Assembly (NCBI GenBank): GCA_944385965.1
Contig: CALWZG010000046.1
Span: forward strand, 1 to 53,658
From: an uncultured Anaerotruncus sp.
GTDB taxonomy: Bacteria > Bacillota > Clostridia > Oscillospirales > Ruminococcaceae
Reading direction: 5' to 3'
Length of the DNA: 53,658 bases
Position numbers and translations under genes: made by a program. The notes below the pieces were generated by a model, which worked only from the letters and a program-made list of their open reading frames with translations, ran no database searches and was not told where the DNA came from. Shown one piece after another: positions 15,160 through 23,604 of the stretch. The first letter of the stretch is position 1. Each line of letters starts with the position of its first letter.

Positions 15160-16146
15160 TTAGCCTTTTTTCTGCTCAAAGATAGCGCCGAAGGGTTTGG
15201 TCATGGTCAGGCTATCAATGTGCGGAACCAGAATATTCATCAGCAGAATGGCGAAGGAGCAACCCTCTGGATAAGAGCAGAAGGAGCGAATCACCATTGT
15301 TAAGAAGCCAATACCAATACCGAACACAATCTTTCCGGTGTCGGTAACCGGGCTGGTGGAATAGTCGGTAGCCATAAAGAAGGCACCAATCATTACGCCG
15401 CCGGACAGGATGGCGTACAGAGGATTCTCGCCAAACAGCAGGGCGAACACAAACACGCTGGCCAGCATGGAAACCGGGATGTGCCAGCTGATGATGCCCT
15501 TGTACAGCAGGAAGGCGCCGCCCAAGATGATGGCGATGGCGCAGGTCTCACCCATAGAGCCGCCCCGCTGGCCGATGAACATTTGCATCAGGCTGGGCAG
15601 TTTGTCGGTCTCACCACTGGCAATCAGGCTCAAAGGAGTGGCGGTAGCGGAAGCGTCCACACCACGGGGAGCGGTCCAGGTGGTCATTGGGGTGGCGAAG
15701 GAAACCAGCATGAAGATACGGGCGGTAGCCGCAGGGTTAGCGAAGTTGGTTCCAATGCCGCCGAACAGGCATTTTACCACCACAATGGCGATAAAGGCGC
15801 CTACAACCACCATCCACAGGGGAATGGTAGAAGGCAGGTTAAAGGCCAGGATGACACCGGTCACCATAGCGGACAAATCCTTGACGGTCTGGTCTTTCTT
15901 GACCACCATGTTGAACAGCCACTCAAAGGCGATACAGGCGATGACGCTCACCAGGGTGACAATCAGGGCGCGCATGCCGAAGTACCACACAGCCGCCAGC
16001 AAAGCCGGGAACAGGCCTACCAGAACGGTAAACATGATGTCCTGGGTAGTGATGCTGTCTTTCACATGGGGAGAAGGGGTTATCATCAATTTAGGGGTTG
16101 TTTCAGCCGCAGTATTCTGGGCTTGATTTGTAACATTCGTAGCCAA
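15160..16146 (-). CDS. rnfD: RnfD, membrane flavoprotein subunit of the Rnf complex
   Basis: Integral membrane protein of the NqrB/RnfD family with about nine helices. Family motifs are 'GGIGTNFANPAATARIF' and 'GVDASATATPLS'. The Thr just before 'PL' (about residue 170) aligns with the FMN-bearing Thr of other RnfD proteins, though the surrounding ATAT differs from the textbook [S/T]GA[S/T]. Start choice: the frame opens with two TTG codons. The AGGAGGAC site is only 2 bases from the first and 8 bases from the second, so the second (16146) is preferred, giving 328 residues. It lies between rnfC and rnfG. Confidence 0.93.
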   Translation of the reverse strand: MATNVTNQAQNTAAETTPKLMITPSPHVKDSITTQDIMFTVLVGLFPALLAAVWYFGMRALIVTLVSVIACIAFEWLFNMVVKKDQTVKDLSAMVTGVILAFNLPSTIPLWMVVVGAFIAIVVVKCLFGGIGTNFANPAATARIFMLVSFATPMTTWTAPRGVDASATATPLSLIASGETDKLPSLMQMFIGQRGGSMGETCAIAIILGGAFLLYKGIISWHIPVSMLASVFVFALLFGENPLYAILSGGVMIGAFFMATDYSTSPVTDTGKIVFGIGIGFLTMVIRSFCSYPEGCSFAILLMNILVPHIDSLTMTKPFGAIFEQKKG

Positions 16147-16167
16147 TTGCAAGTCCTCCTATCCTAC

Positions 16168-17481
16168 TTACTTCTTGGGCATGGACGCGCGCACCTGCTG
16201 TTTCGCCATCTTGTTGGTGAAGGTCAGGTTGCGTTTAGCCGGGCAAACATAAGAACAGCAGCCACACTCCATACAGAGCATAACATTCAGCTTTTTCAGA
16301 CGGTCCACATTGTGGTTATCCGCAGCCATCTCAATGGCTCTGGGCATCAGCTGGAAGGGGCAGGCGTGCAGGCATCTGCCGCAGCGGATGCAGGGATTCT
16401 CGGGATACACCACCGTCTGGGACTCATCGAGGGCCAGCAAGGCGTTGTTGTTTTTCAAAACAGGATACTCGTCGCTGAATACGGCAATACCCATCATGGG
16501 ACCACCCATCAGCAGTTTCTTGGGAGGACACTTGTAGCCGCCGCAGAAGGCCACAACATCCTTGTAACGGGTTCCAATAGGAGCGATTACGTTTTTAGGC
16601 TCCGCAATGGCACCGCCGTCCACGGTCAGGCATTTGGTCACCAAAGGCATACCAGTGCGCATATATTGACCAATAAAGGCCACGGAAGTGATGTTGTTCA
16701 CAATCACGCCCACATCCGCCGGCAGCTGTCCATCCTTAATCATGCGGCCGGTGGTTTCGAAGGTGGTTACCTTCTCTGCGCCCTTGGGGTAGATGGCCCG
16801 CAGGCTGACCACCTCAATGCTGCTGTCATCCGCGGTCATCCGGCGGAGCAGCTCGATGGCCTGGGGTTTGTTGTTCTCCACGGCGATTTTCACCTGGGTG
16901 ATGGCCAGGTACTTCTTGATAGCGGCGATACCGTCAAGAATATCCTGGGGACGCTCAATAATGGTCCGATAGTCGGAAGTTATGTAAGGCTCACACTCAG
17001 CGGCGTTGACCACCAAGGTATCCACCTCGGACAGGTTCCGGGGATTCAGCTTGATGTGAGTGGGGAATCCCGCTCCTCCCAAGCCCACCAGACCAGACGC
17101 CCGGATGGCCTTTACAAAGTCCGGATGGTTCTCCACCACAGGCGGCTTCACATTCTCATCCACCGTCTGCTCTCCGTCGGTGGTGATGATGACCACCTGG
17201 CTGCGAGCGCCATTGGCTGTCACGATTTCGGTGATGTCCTTGACGGTACCGGACACGCTGGAATGGACCGGAGCGCTCAAAAAGGCGTCACTGTCTCCAA
17301 TCACGGTTCCCACCTTCACAAGGTCACCCTTAGCAACCGTGGGTTTGCACGGCGGCCCCAGGTGCTGGGACATGGAAATGCACACCTCCGCCGGAATTGG
17401 CATCGCGGTGGACGGGCAGTTTTCCGTGTTTTTGAAGTGTCCGACTTTCGCACCCTTCAAGGTTTTCTGTGAAAAACTCAT
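16168..17481 (-). CDS. rnfC: RnfC, NADH-binding peripheral subunit of the Rnf complex
   Basis: 437 residues, homologous to NuoF-type NADH-binding proteins. The glycine-rich nucleotide/FMN site 'SGLVGLGGAGFPTHIKLN' lies near 128-145, then an SLBB-like section, then two ferredoxin motifs 'CIRCGRCLHACPFQLMP' (about 367) and 'CMECGCCSYVCPAKRNL' (about 406). An N-terminal biotinyl-lipoyl-like beta domain precedes them ('GTVIGDSDAFLSAPVHSSVS'). This is the site where electrons from ferredoxin reach NAD+. It is first of the six rnf genes, about 60 bases after the Gx transporter gene. ATG after AGAGGAGG. Confidence 0.95.
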   Translation of the reverse strand: MSFSQKTLKGAKVGHFKNTENCPSTAMPIPAEVCISMSQHLGPPCKPTVAKGDLVKVGTVIGDSDAFLSAPVHSSVSGTVKDITEIVTANGARSQVVIITTDGEQTVDENVKPPVVENHPDFVKAIRASGLVGLGGAGFPTHIKLNPRNLSEVDTLVVNAAECEPYITSDYRTIIERPQDILDGIAAIKKYLAITQVKIAVENNKPQAIELLRRMTADDSSIEVVSLRAIYPKGAEKVTTFETTGRMIKDGQLPADVGVIVNNITSVAFIGQYMRTGMPLVTKCLTVDGGAIAEPKNVIAPIGTRYKDVVAFCGGYKCPPKKLLMGGPMMGIAVFSDEYPVLKNNNALLALDESQTVVYPENPCIRCGRCLHACPFQLMPRAIEMAADNHNVDRLKKLNVMLCMECGCCSYVCPAKRNLTFTNKMAKQQVRASMPKK

Positions 17482-17542
17482 TTCCCTTTTCCTCCTCTGA
17501 GATTGAGATTAGGATATCATCATTTCAGCGCCCACAGGGGCG

Positions 17543-18043
17543 TCAAAAGAAGATTTGATTTAAACGCGGCATCAGCCGCCGCAAAAGAGTCCCAGTCAGC
17601 AGACCCATCGCTACCCCTGATACAGCCAATATGGGAAAGTAATACAGCACCGAAGTGCTTCCCAAAATCGGCACAGCCGCCATCAATTGACCCAAATTAT
17701 GGGCCAAGCCTCCGCAGACGCTTTGGAAGGTCTGGCTGAACCGGCCCTTCCCTATCTTGTGCAGCAGATACATAGCGGTTACCGAGACCAGTCCTCCCGC
17801 CAGACTCATGGCGCAGGCCACTGCGCCGCGGGTCAAAAGCACAAACAAGGAGCGCAGCCCCGCTAAAGTATATGCTTCCTTGGGGCCAAAACAAAACAGG
17901 CAGTACATGGTCACAATGTTGGCCAAGCCAGGTTTTATCCCTGGCACCGGAAAAATCAAAATCTGGGACTCCAAAAAGCTTAATGCCATGGACAGCGCGA
18001 ACAGCAGTCCCATCCAGGCCACTTTCCCCCCACGCGTCCTCAT
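17543..18043 (-). CDS. Gx transporter family membrane protein
   Basis: 166 residues, five to six membrane helices, with 'LSFLESQILIFPVPGIKPGLANIVTM'-type family sequence (ESQ...PGIKPGLAN) and a second motif 'GLAHNLGQL'. The family (also called heptaprenyl diphosphate synthase component I by an old misannotation) commonly sits beside apbE in Rnf and flavinylation loci of Firmicutes. A role in supplying a flavin precursor or in the electron transfer system has been suggested but not shown. The gene overlaps apbE by ATGA, so it is translationally coupled. No obvious catalytic residues. Confidence 0.85.
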   Translation of the reverse strand: MRTRGGKVAWMGLLFALSMALSFLESQILIFPVPGIKPGLANIVTMYCLFCFGPKEAYTLAGLRSLFVLLTRGAVACAMSLAGGLVSVTAMYLLHKIGKGRFSQTFQSVCGGLAHNLGQLMAAVPILGSTSVLYYFPILAVSGVAMGLLTGTLLRRLMPRLNQIFF

Positions 18044-19089
18044 TGGTAGCCCTCGAATTGGTAAAGCCCACTGGTATCCGCGGGGGTAAATTGGTTTTTA
18101 ATGGAGTCGGACACATAGACCCGATGGTCTTTATCCACCACAATCAGCCCGCAGTCGTAGCTGTTCAAATGCTCCAGGACAAACTCTTTTCCTTTAATAA
18201 ACAGGTAGGTGGACATAAAATCCCCATAAGCGCCATCTGAGGAGACCACAGACACCGACATCAAATCGCTGTCCGCCGGATACCCTGTGGCGGGGTCTAA
18301 AATATGATGGTATCGAACCCCATCCTGCTCAAAATAGCGCTCATAAGCGCCTGATGTGGCAATGGTGGTGTCCTCCATCTCCAGAATCCCCATATAGTCA
18401 TTGGCTGTTCCCCAGGGGTCCCGGACACCAACCCGGAAAGGGGTTCCATCCGGTTTGGTTCCAATGGCCAGCACGTTGCCGCCTATGGACAAGGAAGCCG
18501 ATTCCACCCCATAGGCTTTGGCGGTTTCCCAGGCCAGCCGGCAGGCGAAACCCTTAATGCCGCCCAAATCCACAGCCTGACCTTTTCTGGCCAGCTTCGC
18601 GGAATGGGCGGCATCATCCAAAAGAATATCCCGATAGTCCACCAGTTTCAGAAGTTCCTCCAAGCGCTCTTGGGAGGGAACCTGCGGATGCTGGGTGGTA
18701 ATTCCCCATTCCATGGATACAGGGGCAATGGTCACATCAAAAACGCCCTCAGACAGTTGTCCATACTCCTTGCAGAGAGCCAATAACTGGAAGGTATCCT
18801 CTGACAGCTCCACCCAATCCTCTCCCGCCGCCTGATTCAGGCGGGAAATCTGAGAATCGGGCAGATAGAGGGATACCTCATTCTCGAACTGAGTCAATCT
18901 CTCCTGCACCGCTTTGGCCGCTTCTTCCCCATGGGGGCCATAGAACCGATACTCCAAAACGGTGTCCATCTGGAAGGTGGTTTGGGTATAGAGGTGGTTT
19001 TTATGTTCCTGCAAAAGGGAATACACACAGATTCCCGCCAGCAGAAGAACCACTCCTGCCGCCGCCCAAAGCCGTTTGCTTTTGATCAA
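18040..19089 (-). CDS. apbE: ApbE, FAD:protein FMN transferase
   Basis: 349 residues with an N-terminal membrane segment (about 7-25). ApbE moves FMN from FAD onto Thr/Ser of target proteins. In this operon the targets are RnfG and RnfD. Family motifs: 'TFQMDTVLEYRFYG' (about 38-51), 'DLGGIKGFACRLAWETAKA', 'LSIGGNVLAIG', 'FRVGVRDPWG', 'HHILDPATGYPA' and the metal-site segment 'GDFMSTYLF'. The start codon is TTG, with AGGAG 8 bases upstream and no ATG nearby. It is first in the apbE-Gx-rnfCDGEAB operon. No lipoprotein cysteine lies directly after the membrane segment, so it is probably anchored by the helix. Confidence 0.93.
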   Translation of the reverse strand: MIKSKRLWAAAGVVLLLAGICVYSLLQEHKNHLYTQTTFQMDTVLEYRFYGPHGEEAAKAVQERLTQFENEVSLYLPDSQISRLNQAAGEDWVELSEDTFQLLALCKEYGQLSEGVFDVTIAPVSMEWGITTQHPQVPSQERLEELLKLVDYRDILLDDAAHSAKLARKGQAVDLGGIKGFACRLAWETAKAYGVESASLSIGGNVLAIGTKPDGTPFRVGVRDPWGTANDYMGILEMEDTTIATSGAYERYFEQDGVRYHHILDPATGYPADSDLMSVSVVSSDGAYGDFMSTYLFIKGKEFVLEHLNSYDCGLIVVDKDHRVYVSDSIKNQFTPADTSGLYQFEGYQ

Positions 19090-19144
19090 AACTGTAACTC
19101 CTCTTGCGTTCGTTAGAATTCCTCAGGAAAAGTCAGCGACAGCA

Positions 19145-19170
19145 AAAGAACCCCGAGGGACACGGGGTAT
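19145..19170 (-). terminator. Weak terminator after the CD1247-like gene
   Basis: On the minus strand a 6-bp ACCCCG/CGGGGT stem is followed by TTCTTTT. It separates the CD1247-like gene from apbE. Confidence 0.5.
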
Positions 19171-19200
19171 CTTCCGCCTGGCCTACAAGCCGGCCAATTC

Positions 19201-19650
19201 TTATTTCTCGCTGTTCGCTTCCCCGTCGTCAGCTTCTTCCTCCAGATCGAACTCCAGAAGTTCTCCGCAATTGGGGCAGGTAGTCTGGCCCTCTTCCAGC
19301 ATATCGGAGTCAATGCAGACGATGTCGCCGCAGGTAGGGCAGCAGACCTCATACAGGTCCTCGTCCAGATACTCCTCGTCGTCTTCCTCATCGTCGTGGT
19401 CGTGACAGCCACAGCTGCACTCATCGTCCACGTCATAATAGTCCTCTTCCAGAGAACCCAGGTCCTCGTCGATGGTCTCCACCTGCTCGGTCAGCTCATC
19501 CAGCTGCGCCTCCAGGTCAGCCACTGTCAAGGCCATATCATCCAACGCTCCAATCAAAGCGTTGATGATTTTGCCCTCCTTGGTGGAATCATCAAGGCCA
19601 AGCCCCTCAGCCAGTCCTTTGATGTAAGCAGCTCTCTCGGTGATGGTCAT
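19201..19650 (-). CDS. CD1247-type protein with coiled coil, acidic linker and zinc ribbon
   Basis: 149 residues. Residues 1-32 ('ITERAAYIKGLAEGLGLDD', 'EGKIINALIGAL') match the CD1247 N-terminal domain seen across Clostridia. A helical, coiled-coil-like stretch follows (about 35-68), then a metal-binding-looking 'CSCGCHDHDD', a very acidic run, and a C-terminal zinc ribbon 'CPTCGDIVC...CPNCGELLEF'. No enzymatic motif is visible. The N-terminal domain is of unknown function, and a regulatory or scaffold role in the cytoplasm is a guess. ATG at 19650 is preferred over one 9 bases upstream because AAGGGAGG fits it better. It follows efp in the same transcript. Confidence 0.8.
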   Translation of the reverse strand: MTITERAAYIKGLAEGLGLDDSTKEGKIINALIGALDDMALTVADLEAQLDELTEQVETIDEDLGSLEEDYYDVDDECSCGCHDHDDEEDDEEYLDEDLYEVCCPTCGDIVCIDSDMLEEGQTTCPNCGELLEFDLEEEADDGEANSEK

Positions 19651-19687
19651 AAACAACAACCTCCCTTTATTGTAAAAATCAATATTA

Positions 19688-20245
19688 TCAGGCCCGCTCC
19701 ATATACTCGCCGGTGCGGGTATCTACCCGAATCATATCCCCTTCGTTGATGAACAGGGGAACCTTAATCTCAGCGCCGGTCTCCAATACGGCGGGTTTGG
19801 TAGCGTTGGTTGCGGTATCGCCCTTGAAACCGGGGTCAGTCTGGGTAACCTGCAGCTCCACAAAGAAGGGAGGCTCTACGCCAAAGACATTCCCCTTGTA
19901 GGACAAGATCTTGCAGTCCATGTTCTCCTTCACGAACTTGAAGTTGTCTCCCAAAGTAGACTTGCTGATGGGGATATTCTCATAGGTCTCGTTGTCCATA
20001 AAGTAGTACAGGTCCCCATCATTGTACAGGTACTGCATGTCCTTGCGCTCCACATAAGCGGTAGGGAATTTATCGGTGGGGCTGAAGGTCTTCTCAACCA
20101 CGGAACCGGTGATGACGTTGCGGATTTTGGTTCTGACGAAGGCCGCGCCTTTGCCAGGTTTTACATGCTGGAACTCGATGATCTGAACTACGTTTCCGTC
20201 CATCTCAAAGGTTACACCATTTCTAAAATCGCCAGCAGAAATCAT
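19688..20245 (-). CDS. efp: Elongation factor P
   Basis: 185 residues beginning [17 protein letters not shown], with the three beta-barrel domains of EF-P. EF-P enters the ribosome E site and relieves stalling at consecutive prolines. The tip of domain I is '[17 protein letters not shown]'. K32 is the position modified by 5-aminopentanol in Bacillus and by beta-lysine in E. coli. The ORF extends upstream, but the ATG at 20245 follows a GGAGGTAAACTT site and matches the family N-terminus. It has its own promoter despite lying downstream of pepP, the classic Firmicutes aroQ-pepP-efp arrangement. Confidence 0.97.
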   Translation of the reverse strand: MISAGDFRNGVTFEMDGNVVQIIEFQHVKPGKGAAFVRTKIRNVITGSVVEKTFSPTDKFPTAYVERKDMQYLYNDGDLYYFMDNETYENIPISKSTLGDNFKFVKENMDCKILSYKGNVFGVEPPFFVELQVTQTDPGFKGDTATNATKPAVLETGAEIKVPLFINEGDMIRVDTRTGEYMERA

Positions 20246-20330
20246 AAGTTTACCTCCAAAAGTGATGATACATCCTAAATTTTGTCCGCTTTGGAGCAGT
20301 CCATAGTTGTACCATTTGATTAACACTATA

Positions 20331-20359
20331 ATTCTAAAGCATAACTACAAATTTTGCAA
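20331..20359 (-). promoter_or_regulatory. Promoter of efp
   Basis: TTGCAA (20354-20359), 17 bases, TAGAAT (20331-20336), giving a leader of about 80 bases without a clear hairpin. Confidence 0.6.
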
Positions 20360-20391
20360 GCCCTTTTTACACCTTTCCAGGAAATCTAACC

Positions 20392-21465
20392 TTAAAGGAC
20401 CAGCAATTCCTTGGTGGAAGCGGTCAAATCCAGACAGCCCTCTTTGGTGACGCACACCATATCCTCAATGCGCACCCCGAAACGGCCATCCAGATAAATC
20501 CCAGGCTCCACCGTGATAACCATGCCAGGCTGGCAGAGGGTCTCGTCCAGCCCGCTGAAGGCTGGGGACTCGTGAATTTCCAACCCCACCGAATGTCCGG
20601 TGGAATGGCCGAAGCAGTCTCCATAGCCCTCTTTGGCGATGAGTTCCCGGGCAGCGGCGTCCACCGCTTTGCAGGGGACCCCCTCCCTCACCGCCCGGAT
20701 GGCCGCCTCATTGGCCCTCAGGACGATGTCATAAACCCTTTTCTGCTCCTCACTCACCTGCCCCACCGCCACCGTTCTGGTCATATCGGAGCAGTAGCCG
20801 TTGATTTTGCATCCAAAGTCCATGGTGATAAAATCCCCTGGCTGGATAATTTTGTCGGTGGGCACCCCATGGGGCATGGAGGAATTTTTCCCCGAAACCA
20901 CAATATAATCAAAGGAAGGCCCCTCTGAGCCGTGGCGGTAGGTAAAGTCCAGAAGCTCCCCCGCTACCTGCCGGTCGGTCATGCCCGCTTTGATATAGCC
21001 GCAGATGTGGGTGAAAGCGTCATCCGTAATTTTCTGGGCCGCCTGGATGCTCTCCAGCTCCAAGGGGGATTTCACCGCCCGCATCTCCCGCATCAGCTGG
21101 TTTACCCTGGTCTCCATCACCAGGGCCACCTCTGGCAGGCTCTTTTTGCAGCGCATATAATCGGATACCGTCAGGTAGTCGCTTTCAATGGCCAGCTTTT
21201 TCACATGATGCTGGACGCAAAGTTCCCGCAGCTGCTCAAACAGCTTTCCCTGCAAAATCACCTGGCAGTCCTGGACCACCCTCCGGGCCTTCTCAATATA
21301 ACGGAAATCAATGATAAAATAGCTTTCCGCTCCCTTTAGCAGCAAAGCTGTTCCGGCGGAGGAGCGCATCCCGGTAAAATAAGCCCGCCCTACCTCGGAG
21401 GTAATCAGCACCCCGTCAATTCCTTCCGGCAACCCTTCCAAAAGCCGCTGAATCCGCTCTTTCAT
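20392..21465 (-). CDS. Xaa-Pro aminopeptidase / proline dipeptidase (M24B)
   Basis: 357 residues: an N-terminal creatinase-like domain (about 1-130) and the pita-bread metallopeptidase domain. Two-metal ligands are visible in 'ITMDFGCKINGYCSDMTRT' (two Asp), 'GHSTGHSVGLEIHE' (His), 'ITVEPGIYL' (Glu) and 'VRIEDMVCV' (Glu). The enzyme removes residues N-terminal to proline, or splits X-Pro dipeptides, in the cytoplasm. It lies 12 bases after aroQ and upstream of efp, as yqhT does in Bacillus. Aminopeptidase P versus prolidase cannot be settled from sequence alone. ATG with AGGAGG. Confidence 0.93.
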   Translation of the reverse strand: MKERIQRLLEGLPEGIDGVLITSEVGRAYFTGMRSSAGTALLLKGAESYFIIDFRYIEKARRVVQDCQVILQGKLFEQLRELCVQHHVKKLAIESDYLTVSDYMRCKKSLPEVALVMETRVNQLMREMRAVKSPLELESIQAAQKITDDAFTHICGYIKAGMTDRQVAGELLDFTYRHGSEGPSFDYIVVSGKNSSMPHGVPTDKIIQPGDFITMDFGCKINGYCSDMTRTVAVGQVSEEQKRVYDIVLRANEAAIRAVREGVPCKAVDAAARELIAKEGYGDCFGHSTGHSVGLEIHESPAFSGLDETLCQPGMVITVEPGIYLDGRFGVRIEDMVCVTKEGCLDLTASTKELLVL

Positions 21466-21477
21466 GGATAAGCCTCC

Positions 21478-21915
21478 TTATTCCTTCAAAAGTTCCGCCA
21501 GGGCATCCACCGCCATCCGGTAGCCCAGCTTTCCGAATCCGAACACCCCTCCCACACAGACCGGAGCAATCACCGACTTGTGGCGGAACTCGTCCCGGGC
21601 GTGGACGTTGGACATATGCACCTCCACCACCGGCTTATGGATGGCAGCGATGGCGTCCCGGATGGCGTAGCTGTAATGGGTATAGGCTGCGGCGTTCAGC
21701 ACAATCCCATCGTAATCGGTGAAGGCTTGGTGGATTTTATCCACCAGCGCCCCCTCGCTGTTGGATTGGAAGGCGTCGCAGGCCAGGCCCAGGCTTTCCG
21801 CATAAGCGATGGTTTCCGTTTCGATGGTTTTCAGGGTGTCGTGGCCATAAACCCCAGGCTCCCGGATACCCACCATATCCATATTCGGTCCGTTTAAAAT
21901 CAAAATCTTTTTCAT
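21478..21915 (-). CDS. aroQ: Type II 3-dehydroquinate dehydratase
   Basis: 145 residues, the dodecameric flavodoxin-like enzyme of the shikimate pathway that converts 3-dehydroquinate to 3-dehydroshikimate. The N-terminal motif is 'LILNGPNMDMVGIREPGVYG', with catalytic Tyr Y23. It varies from the usual NGPNLNLLG at the lid residues. 'NAAAYTHYSYAIRDA' binds substrate, and 'EVHMSNVHARDEFRHKS' supplies the catalytic His. The ATG overlaps the stop of the preceding TIM-barrel gene (ATGA). No other shikimate gene is in the window. Confidence 0.95.
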   Translation of the reverse strand: MKKILILNGPNMDMVGIREPGVYGHDTLKTIETETIAYAESLGLACDAFQSNSEGALVDKIHQAFTDYDGIVLNAAAYTHYSYAIRDAIAAIHKPVVEVHMSNVHARDEFRHKSVIAPVCVGGVFGFGKLGYRMAVDALAELLKE

Positions 21916-22778
21916 AAGTCTTTCCCTCCTGATGCCTCATAATACTTTTTCATCATGGCGGCGTCCTCTGCCTGGGTGCCTGCCGACTCACAGATAATGG
22001 TAGGGGCGCACCCTTTTTGAATCAAAACATCCAGCAAGGGCTCAAATTCCGGCCCAAACTCCTGGTCGGAGAAGGTCAGATGGCATTTTTCTCCCCCAGG
22101 AACCGTATAGGCAATCTTGCTGAAATGGATATGGAACATTTTGGCCCGGTCGCTTCCCAAAACGTCCCGTATCCGTTCTACCGCCTCAGCGAAAGCCTGC
22201 CGGCTGTTCATCCCCCCATAGGTGCGGGCGTTCAAATGCCCGAAGTCCACACAGGGCAGCATCCGCTCGTCCAGCCTGCACAGTTCCAAAACCTCCTCCA
22301 AGGTTCCCAGCTGATTCAGCTTGCCCATCGTCTCGGGACACATCCGCACAGTGTCCAAACCTTCCTCTTTCAAAGCGGCAATACAGCGCTTTGTGGTGTC
22401 CAAAGCCAGTTCCAGCGCCTGCTCCCGGCTGATTTTCCCGCAGGAACCGGTGTGAATCACCACCCGTTCCCCACCCATGGCGTGAACCGCTCTGGCGGAT
22501 TGCAGCACATAATCCACACTTTTGTACCGTTTCTCCTCCTCCAAACTGGACATGGAGATGTAGTAGGGGGCGTGGACGCTCAGCTGGATTCCCTTTTCCG
22601 CCGCCAGTTGTCCCAGTTCCTGGGCCGCCTCCTGGGAAATGCGGACCCCTCGCCCGCACTGGTACTCATAGGCGTTCAATCCCATTTTTTCCAAATAGTG
22701 GGGCACCTGAATGGTCTTGCGGTACCCCTGCTCCTGAAAGCTTTGGGCGTTTCCCGCCGGCCCAAACCGAATGGGCAT
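21912..22778 (-). CDS. Endonuclease IV-like (AP endonuclease family 2) TIM-barrel protein
   Basis: 288 residues. It begins 'PIRFGPAGNAQSF' and shows the metal-site pattern of endonuclease IV: 'LSVHAPYYISMSS', 'ERVVIHTGSCGK', 'MCPETMGKLNQLG', 'PCVDFGHLNAR', 'FHIHFSKI' and 'TIICESAG'. True endonuclease IV repairs abasic sites with three zinc ions, while relatives are sugar isomerases. The His/Glu/Asp ligands support a metal enzyme, with DNA repair the most likely role. ATG at 22778 overlaps the yqeG stop (TAATG) and follows GGGAGGGG. An upstream in-frame extension lies inside yqeG and is not used. Confidence 0.82.
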   Translation of the reverse strand: MPIRFGPAGNAQSFQEQGYRKTIQVPHYLEKMGLNAYEYQCGRGVRISQEAAQELGQLAAEKGIQLSVHAPYYISMSSLEEEKRYKSVDYVLQSARAVHAMGGERVVIHTGSCGKISREQALELALDTTKRCIAALKEEGLDTVRMCPETMGKLNQLGTLEEVLELCRLDERMLPCVDFGHLNARTYGGMNSRQAFAEAVERIRDVLGSDRAKMFHIHFSKIAYTVPGGEKCHLTFSDQEFGPEFEPLLDVLIQKGCAPTIICESAGTQAEDAAMMKKYYEASGGKDL

Positions 22779-23275
22779 TAAGCGTCCCCTCCCTTCCAAT
22801 CTTGCAGAACCTTTCTTTCCAGCCATCTTTTCAGCCGGAAAAACAGAAAGGTTTCCTGTTCCATAGGGTCCACCAGAATGGAGGTGATGCCCGCCCAGCG
22901 GCCGCACAGCACATCAGTAAAAATCTGGTCCCCTATGATGGCCAATTGAGGCTGGCTGGTTCCAAGGGTCCGGCAGGCCCGCCTGACCCCATGCCCCAAA
23001 GGCTTGGCCGCTCTGGCCACCCATCCCAGACCCAACCCTTCAGCGAAAGGGGCCACCCGCCCTGCCTTATTGTTGGAAAGAATCAGCAGCTTGACCCCCG
23101 CCTCCCTCATGCTGGAAATCCAGCCTTCCACCTGAGGAGGGACATTGGGGTTATTGTGGGTGGTGAGGGTGTTGTCCACATCCAGCAGCAGCACCTCTAT
23201 CCCCCGCTGCCGCAGCCATTCCGGGGTAATCTCCCAGATGCGATGGAACCGGTAGTCCGGGTGCAGCGTTTTCAT
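22778..23275 (-). CDS. yqeG: YqeG family HAD phosphatase
   Basis: 165 residues of the HAD IIIA type. Catalytic motif I is 'LLLDVDNTLTTH' (Asp nucleophile near residue 33), motif II 'LLILSNNKAG', motif III Lys in 'AKPLGHG', and motif IV 'IIGDQIFTDVL'. Family members include mitochondrial PTPMT-like phosphatidylglycerophosphate phosphatases, so phospholipid synthesis is a possible role, unproven here. It heads a four-gene overlapping group (yqeG, endonuclease IV-like, aroQ, pepP). Only about 40 bases separate it from the rpsU terminator, so read-through may contribute to its expression. ATG after GGAGGAGG. Confidence 0.9.
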   Translation of the reverse strand: MKTLHPDYRFHRIWEITPEWLRQRGIEVLLLDVDNTLTTHNNPNVPPQVEGWISSMREAGVKLLILSNNKAGRVAPFAEGLGLGWVARAAKPLGHGVRRACRTLGTSQPQLAIIGDQIFTDVLCGRWAGITSILVDPMEQETFLFFRLKRWLERKVLQDWKGGDA

Positions 23276-23312
23276 AAGGAACCTCCTCCCCTAACAATCT
23301 CCCTTTGATTAT

Positions 23313-23346
23313 AAAAACGGGCGGGGAAATTCCCCCGCCCGTTTTT
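23313..23346 (-). terminator. Terminator of rpsU
   Basis: A 14-bp stem AAAAACGGGCGGGG / CCCCGCCCGTTTTT around a 6-base loop, ending in T residues on the minus strand. Confidence 0.92.
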
Positions 23347-23364
23347 CAGCTTTACGTCATTCAA

Positions 23365-23541
23365 TTATTTGAATTTACGTTTACGAGCAGCCTCGGACTT
23401 TTTCTTGCGACGAACAGAAGGCTTCTCATAGTGCTCTCTTTTGCGAACCTCAGCAAGAACACCGGAACGTGCGCAGGAACGTTTGAAACGACGCAGCGCG
23501 CTGTCCAGGGACTCATTTTCCTTGATTCTGATTTCTGCCAT
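23365..23541 (-). CDS. rpsU: 30S ribosomal protein S21
   Basis: 58 residues, starting [20 protein letters not shown] and ending in a lysine/arginine-rich tail ('[13 protein letters not shown]'), the full S21 sequence pattern. S21 sits near the anti-Shine-Dalgarno region of 16S rRNA and helps initiation. ATG start after AGGGAGGG. It is a single gene with a near-perfect promoter and a strong terminator. The lack of the dnaG-rpoD downstream partners seen in other phyla is normal for Clostridia. Confidence 0.97.
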   Translation of the reverse strand: MAEIRIKENESLDSALRRFKRSCARSGVLAEVRKREHYEKPSVRRKKKSEAARKRKFK

Positions 23542-23604
23542 TACCTAATTCCCTCCCTACGCCATCCGGCTGGAGTACGCATCCAAACTTGGATAACGTC
23601 TTAT

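Noticed and set aside
15481..17472. 663-codon plus-strand ORF opposite rnfD/rnfC
   Set aside because: Shadow across two real genes, His/Gly/Gln-rich, no family resemblance.
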